The position numbers and the translations under genes are program-made. Positions 61,217-64,000 of a stretch of DNA of 64,000 nucleotides are shown piece by piece. Origin of the DNA: Campylobacterota bacterium (lineage in GTDB: Bacteria; Campylobacterota; Campylobacteria; Campylobacterales; Sulfurimonadaceae); the NCBI GenBank assembly GCA_040752835.1, contig JBFMGG010000007.1, positions 496,001 through 560,000 on the forward strand, in the 5' to 3' direction. Position 1 is the first letter of the stretch. Every line of letters starts with the position of its first letter. The notes under the pieces are model-generated. The model saw only the letters and a program-made list of their open reading frames with translations. It ran no database searches and was not told where the DNA came from.

Positions 61217-62754
61217 GCATTCCCCTGCGATCGTTCAAAAAGTTCTCGGGCAAAACGGGTCGCTTCTTCGCTGATCCCCTCGCCGCTGATGATCCGGGCG
61301 ATCTCCTCGATCCGCTCGGCGGCCGAAAGCTCCCGCACCCGGCTCTCGCCGTCTTTGTAGACCAGGAAATGCTGTTCTCCCATCGAGGTGAGCTGCGGCT
61401 GATGCGAAATGACGAAAATCTGGTATTTTTTCGAGAGATGGCGCAGTACTTTCGCGACGCTCATCGACTCTTCGCCGCTGAGGTTGGCGTCGATTTCATC
61501 GAGCATCAGCACGCCCCCTTTTTCCTGCATCGTTTCAACCCCAAGGGCCAGCAGCGCAAGGCGCAGGCGGTTGAATTCGCCCGAACTGAGCTTGTCGAGT
61601 TTTGTCCCCGAAAGCCCAAGCAGAGCTTTATCGGTACCCAGCGGATGGGGTTCGGACGGTTCGAGTTCCAACGTCGCTTCGCGCAGGTAGAGCATCGCAA
61701 GATAACCGTTGAGGCTTTCGCGCATGGCCGGAAGCGCGTCATGTCTGGCTTTTGAAAGCAATTCCGCGGTTGCGGCCATTTGCGCCTTCAGGGCCGAAAC
61801 GGCGCGAACCAGCTCTTCTTTGGAATGTTCGATCGTCTCGTACGATTCGAGTTCGCGTGCCTTTTGATCGCGGTATGCGAGCGCTTCTTCGACGCTGCCG
61901 TAGCGGCGTTTGAGTTCGCTGATCTGTTCGATCCGGTCAAGCACCTGCTCGACGTCGACCTCTTCGAGCTCGACCATCCTCTCCATCGACGTTTCGAAAA
62001 CATGGCGCAGTTCGTTCATCGCGTCGTCGAAAAACGCGCTGTCGGTTTCCAGCAGTGAGAGTGCGGCGCCGACATGCCCCTCGTGGCCGAAAATCGCTTC
62101 GGCCTGCGAAATCGCTTTTTCGATCTTCTCTTTTTTCGAGAGTTGTTTTTTGATCAGAGAGAGTTCCTCGTCTTCGCCGATACGCGGCGCAATCGCATCG
62201 ATTTTGGAAATCTCGTAGGCAGCGAACTCTTTAAGTTCCGAGAGCCGTTTTTCCTGATCTTCGATCGTCCGAAGTTCCTCGGAAAGTTTTTTGTGCTCGG
62301 CATACCGGGCCGCGTAGGTTTCAACGCGTTCACGGTGCGAAGGATCGTTCGAGAAGATACGCTCGTCGATCCGGCGCAATAGCGCGTAAGGCTCGAAATC
62401 GCTGTAATCTTTGAGGCTCAGATGACGCAGATAGCCCCCGCTGATGGTTTCCATCGACGAACGCGACGTGCTTTGGGAGTTGATGAAATAGCGGGTTTTC
62501 TCTTTTTTCACCTGGCGGAATACGTTGGAAGATTCGTTGGCGATTCCGTATTCCTCTTCGGCGATCTGCCAGCATACGCTCGATTCGCAAATCTGGGCAT
62601 CGACGTTGTCCAGTCCGACCGACGAGAGGATGGAGCGCATCAGGATCGATTTACCGCTTCCGCTGGGGCCGGTAAACACGACAAGCCCAGGATGAAACTC
62701 CATCTCAACCTCTTTAAACGTCAGAAATTCCTTTAAATAAAACCTTTCGATCAT
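61213..62754 (-). CDS. recN: DNA repair ATPase RecN
   Basis: A 513-residue SMC-like ATPase for double-strand break repair. The P-loop is FTGPSGSGKSILMR, followed by a long coiled coil, a signature LSSGEFNRLRLALLAL and Walker B GGVLMLDEIDANLSGEE. It is shorter than E. coli RecN because the coil is reduced. It overlaps tatD by 4 bases and lies 7 bases after nadK. Confidence 0.93.
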   Translation of the reverse strand: MIERFYLKEFLTFKEVEMEFHPGLVVFTGPSGSGKSILMRSILSSVGLDNVDAQICESSVCWQIAEEEYGIANESSNVFRQVKKEKTRYFINSQSTSRSSMETISGGYLRHLSLKDYSDFEPYALLRRIDERIFSNDPSHRERVETYAARYAEHKKLSEELRTIEDQEKRLSELKEFAAYEISKIDAIAPRIGEDEELSLIKKQLSKKEKIEKAISQAEAIFGHEGHVGAALSLLETDSAFFDDAMNELRHVFETSMERMVELEEVDVEQVLDRIEQISELKRRYGSVEEALAYRDQKARELESYETIEHSKEELVRAVSALKAQMAATAELLSKARHDALPAMRESLNGYLAMLYLREATLELEPSEPHPLGTDKALLGLSGTKLDKLSSGEFNRLRLALLALGVETMQEKGGVLMLDEIDANLSGEESMSVAKVLRHLSKKYQIFVISHQPQLTSMGEQHFLVYKDGESRVRELSAAERIEEIARIISGEGISEEATRFARELFERSQGNA

Positions 62755-62761
62755 CTTCGGA

Positions 62762-63616
62762 TCATTCTCCCCAACCCAGTTTCTCTTTGAGAACTTCGAA
62801 ATAATTGAACTCTTTACGGTGGATCAGATGGGCGCCCGAACCGGCCAGCTTGATGTTGACCGTATCGTGTTCGGTGATCTCGATCATGTCCTGCCCGTCG
62901 ATAATCACCAGCGCGCTCGCGTCGGGCGTTTTCATCTCGATTTCGAAATGTCCCGGCAATATCACCGGACGCTGCGTCAGCGAATGGGGACAGATGGGAG
63001 TGAGGGCGAATACCTGCGTGAGAGGGAAAAGAACCGGTCCGCCCGCGGAGAGGTTGTACGCGGTCGATCCGGTAGGCGTCGATACAACCACCCCGTCACC
63101 GTAATAGGTGTTGAAGCTTCTGCCGTCGACATAGGTCTCAAGCCGGATCATCTTCGAAATCGAGGGGCGGGTGAGGACGATGTCGTTGAACGCTACGACG
63201 TGGGTATCGCCGTTACGTCCGGTAACGGTCGCCTGCAGCATCGCCCTCTCGTCGATCCGGAACTCCCCTTTGAGCATCTGATCGACAAAGGATTCGAGTT
63301 CGGCCATATCAAGATCGGCCAAGAATCCGAGCTTGCCCGCGTGGATCCCCAGAACGGGAAGCTGGAACCGGTATGAACGGCGTACCGCAGAGATGAGGGT
63401 GCCGTCTCCGCCGATCGTCACGAGGAAATCGGCTTTCTTGCACATGAGGTCGAAAGGCTGCCCCAAAACCCCGATCATCCCGCCGCTGACGTGATCGACG
63501 ATCACTTCGATGCCGCGAGACTCGAATATCCGTTTCGCCTCGTAAAAAATCTCACGAAGCTCCGGCGTCGAGGGGCGTAAAAGGACACCGACGCTTTTAA
63601 TATTAGTTAATTTCAA
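62762..63616 (-). CDS. nadK: NAD kinase
   Basis: A 284-residue enzyme phosphorylating NAD to NADP. The signature VTIGGDGTLISAVR and the motif STPTGSTAYNLSAGGPVLFP are present. It heads the long minus-strand run of core genes in this window. Confidence 0.96.
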   Translation of the reverse strand: MKLTNIKSVGVLLRPSTPELREIFYEAKRIFESRGIEVIVDHVSGGMIGVLGQPFDLMCKKADFLVTIGGDGTLISAVRRSYRFQLPVLGIHAGKLGFLADLDMAELESFVDQMLKGEFRIDERAMLQATVTGRNGDTHVVAFNDIVLTRPSISKMIRLETYVDGRSFNTYYGDGVVVSTPTGSTAYNLSAGGPVLFPLTQVFALTPICPHSLTQRPVILPGHFEIEMKTPDASALVIIDGQDMIEITEHDTVNIKLAGSGAHLIHRKEFNYFEVLKEKLGWGE

Positions 63617-63800
63617 TGTTAGCTGCCGTCTTTTTTTGCTTCTATTATAGCCAACTTCGTTAACAGGTCAAAAATCCGGGGGCGATTTGCCATTTTTCCT
63701 CCTGAATCGGTGCTTGTTGTAAGATTTGCATGATACTTGCCACACTATCGTGGAATAATGCTGCCCAGCGAAGCGATGCGCACACAAGGAGACAAGGGAA
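63617..63800. other. Intergenic region between divergent nadK and the response regulator
   Basis: A 184-base region with promoters expected for both genes. No hairpin or gene is visible; an AAGGGAA ribosome-binding site lies just before the regulator ATG at 63801. Confidence 0.5.
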
Positions 63801-64000
63801 ATGAAAATTTTACTGCTCGAAGACGATCCGCTGATGGGAAAACTCGTCGTCGAATTTTTTGCCGAAAAAGGGGACGAGGTCGAACACTGCCTGAGCGGAA
63901 AAGCGGCTTTGGCGGCAATCGGAAACACCCGGTACGATATCTATCTCCTCGATGTCAACGTCCCCGATTTCAACGGGTTCGCCTGCCTCGAAGCGATCCG
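63801..64000 (+). CDS. Response regulator, N-terminal part (cut by the window end)
   Basis: The first 66 residues form a receiver domain: acidic residues in LLLEDDPLMG and phosphoacceptor Asp in IYLLDVNVPDFNG. The output domain lies beyond the window, so the class of regulator cannot be stated. Confidence 0.88.
   Translation, partial: MKILLLEDDPLMGKLVVEFFAEKGDEVEHCLSGKAALAAIGNTRYDIYLLDVNVPDFNGFACLEAI

Overview
The window looks like chromosome from a free-living Campylobacterota bacterium of the Sulfuricurvum/Sulfurimonas type. The evidence is the mix of a nif neighbourhood, short Campylobacterota-style forms of GluRS, RecN and the N-acetyltransferase, many c-di-GMP proteins, and a dense core-gene block ordered mrdA, engB, lptA, lptC, kdsC, hisB, rlpA, mltD, tatD, recN, nadK. 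The genus is an inference. The host DNA has fairly balanced base composition, while one 10.6 kb segment is visibly AT-rich and is an integrated virus.

Region 1 (1-9552) is the edge of a nitrogen-fixation locus: nifU, an aldo/keto reductase and a fumarate-reductase/aspartate-oxidase-type flavoprotein in one overlapping operon, then nifT, a CBS-GGDEF diguanylate cyclase, a divergent nifA, a Tpx-type peroxiredoxin, alanine dehydrogenase, a short NifQ-like protein and a winged-helix protein. Sigma-54 (-24/-12) type sequences precede tpx and the nifQ-like gene. Region 2 (9570-17302) is an efflux system: a lipoprotein and a TolC-type outer-membrane protein on the minus strand, divergent from HlyD, a double-ATPase ABC protein and two ABC-2 permeases. 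Region 3 (17381-20376) holds an Rrf2 regulator divergent from an HPP-family membrane protein, then a PAS protein and a chemoreceptor signalling protein that look like a split Aer-type aerotaxis pair, and a small unknown gene.

Region 4 (20432-31064) is an inovirus (filamentous phage) prophage. It is bounded by two dif-like sites sharing an 18-bp core. The right-hand site carries a near-canonical XerD arm, so this is probably the chromosome dimer-resolution site, and no phage integrase is present. Read right to left on the minus strand it carries small regulators, an ssDNA-binding protein candidate, major and minor coat proteins, an adsorption protein, a pVI-like protein, Zot/pI, a secretin (pIV), a Cys-repeat HTH protein and an HUH replication initiator. 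A transglutaminase-like cargo gene points the other way next to attL. Two adjacent small genes are broken at poly-A tracts, and related GC-rich hairpins occur at two places.

Region 5 (31158-41322) is signalling: a periplasmic binding protein joined to a GGDEF-EAL protein, a response regulator fused to a ribbon-helix-helix domain, tRNA-Glu, a CorC-type membrane protein, a CHASE4-PAS-GGDEF-EAL protein with a doubtful N-terminus, and a large PilZ protein. Region 6 (41462-64000) is mostly housekeeping: gltX, yggT, slt, mobB, fbp, metG, a MurF-like relic, queC, gdhA, ybeY and the long minus-strand run from nadK down to mrdA, many members of which overlap by 4 bases. The window ends inside a response-regulator gene.
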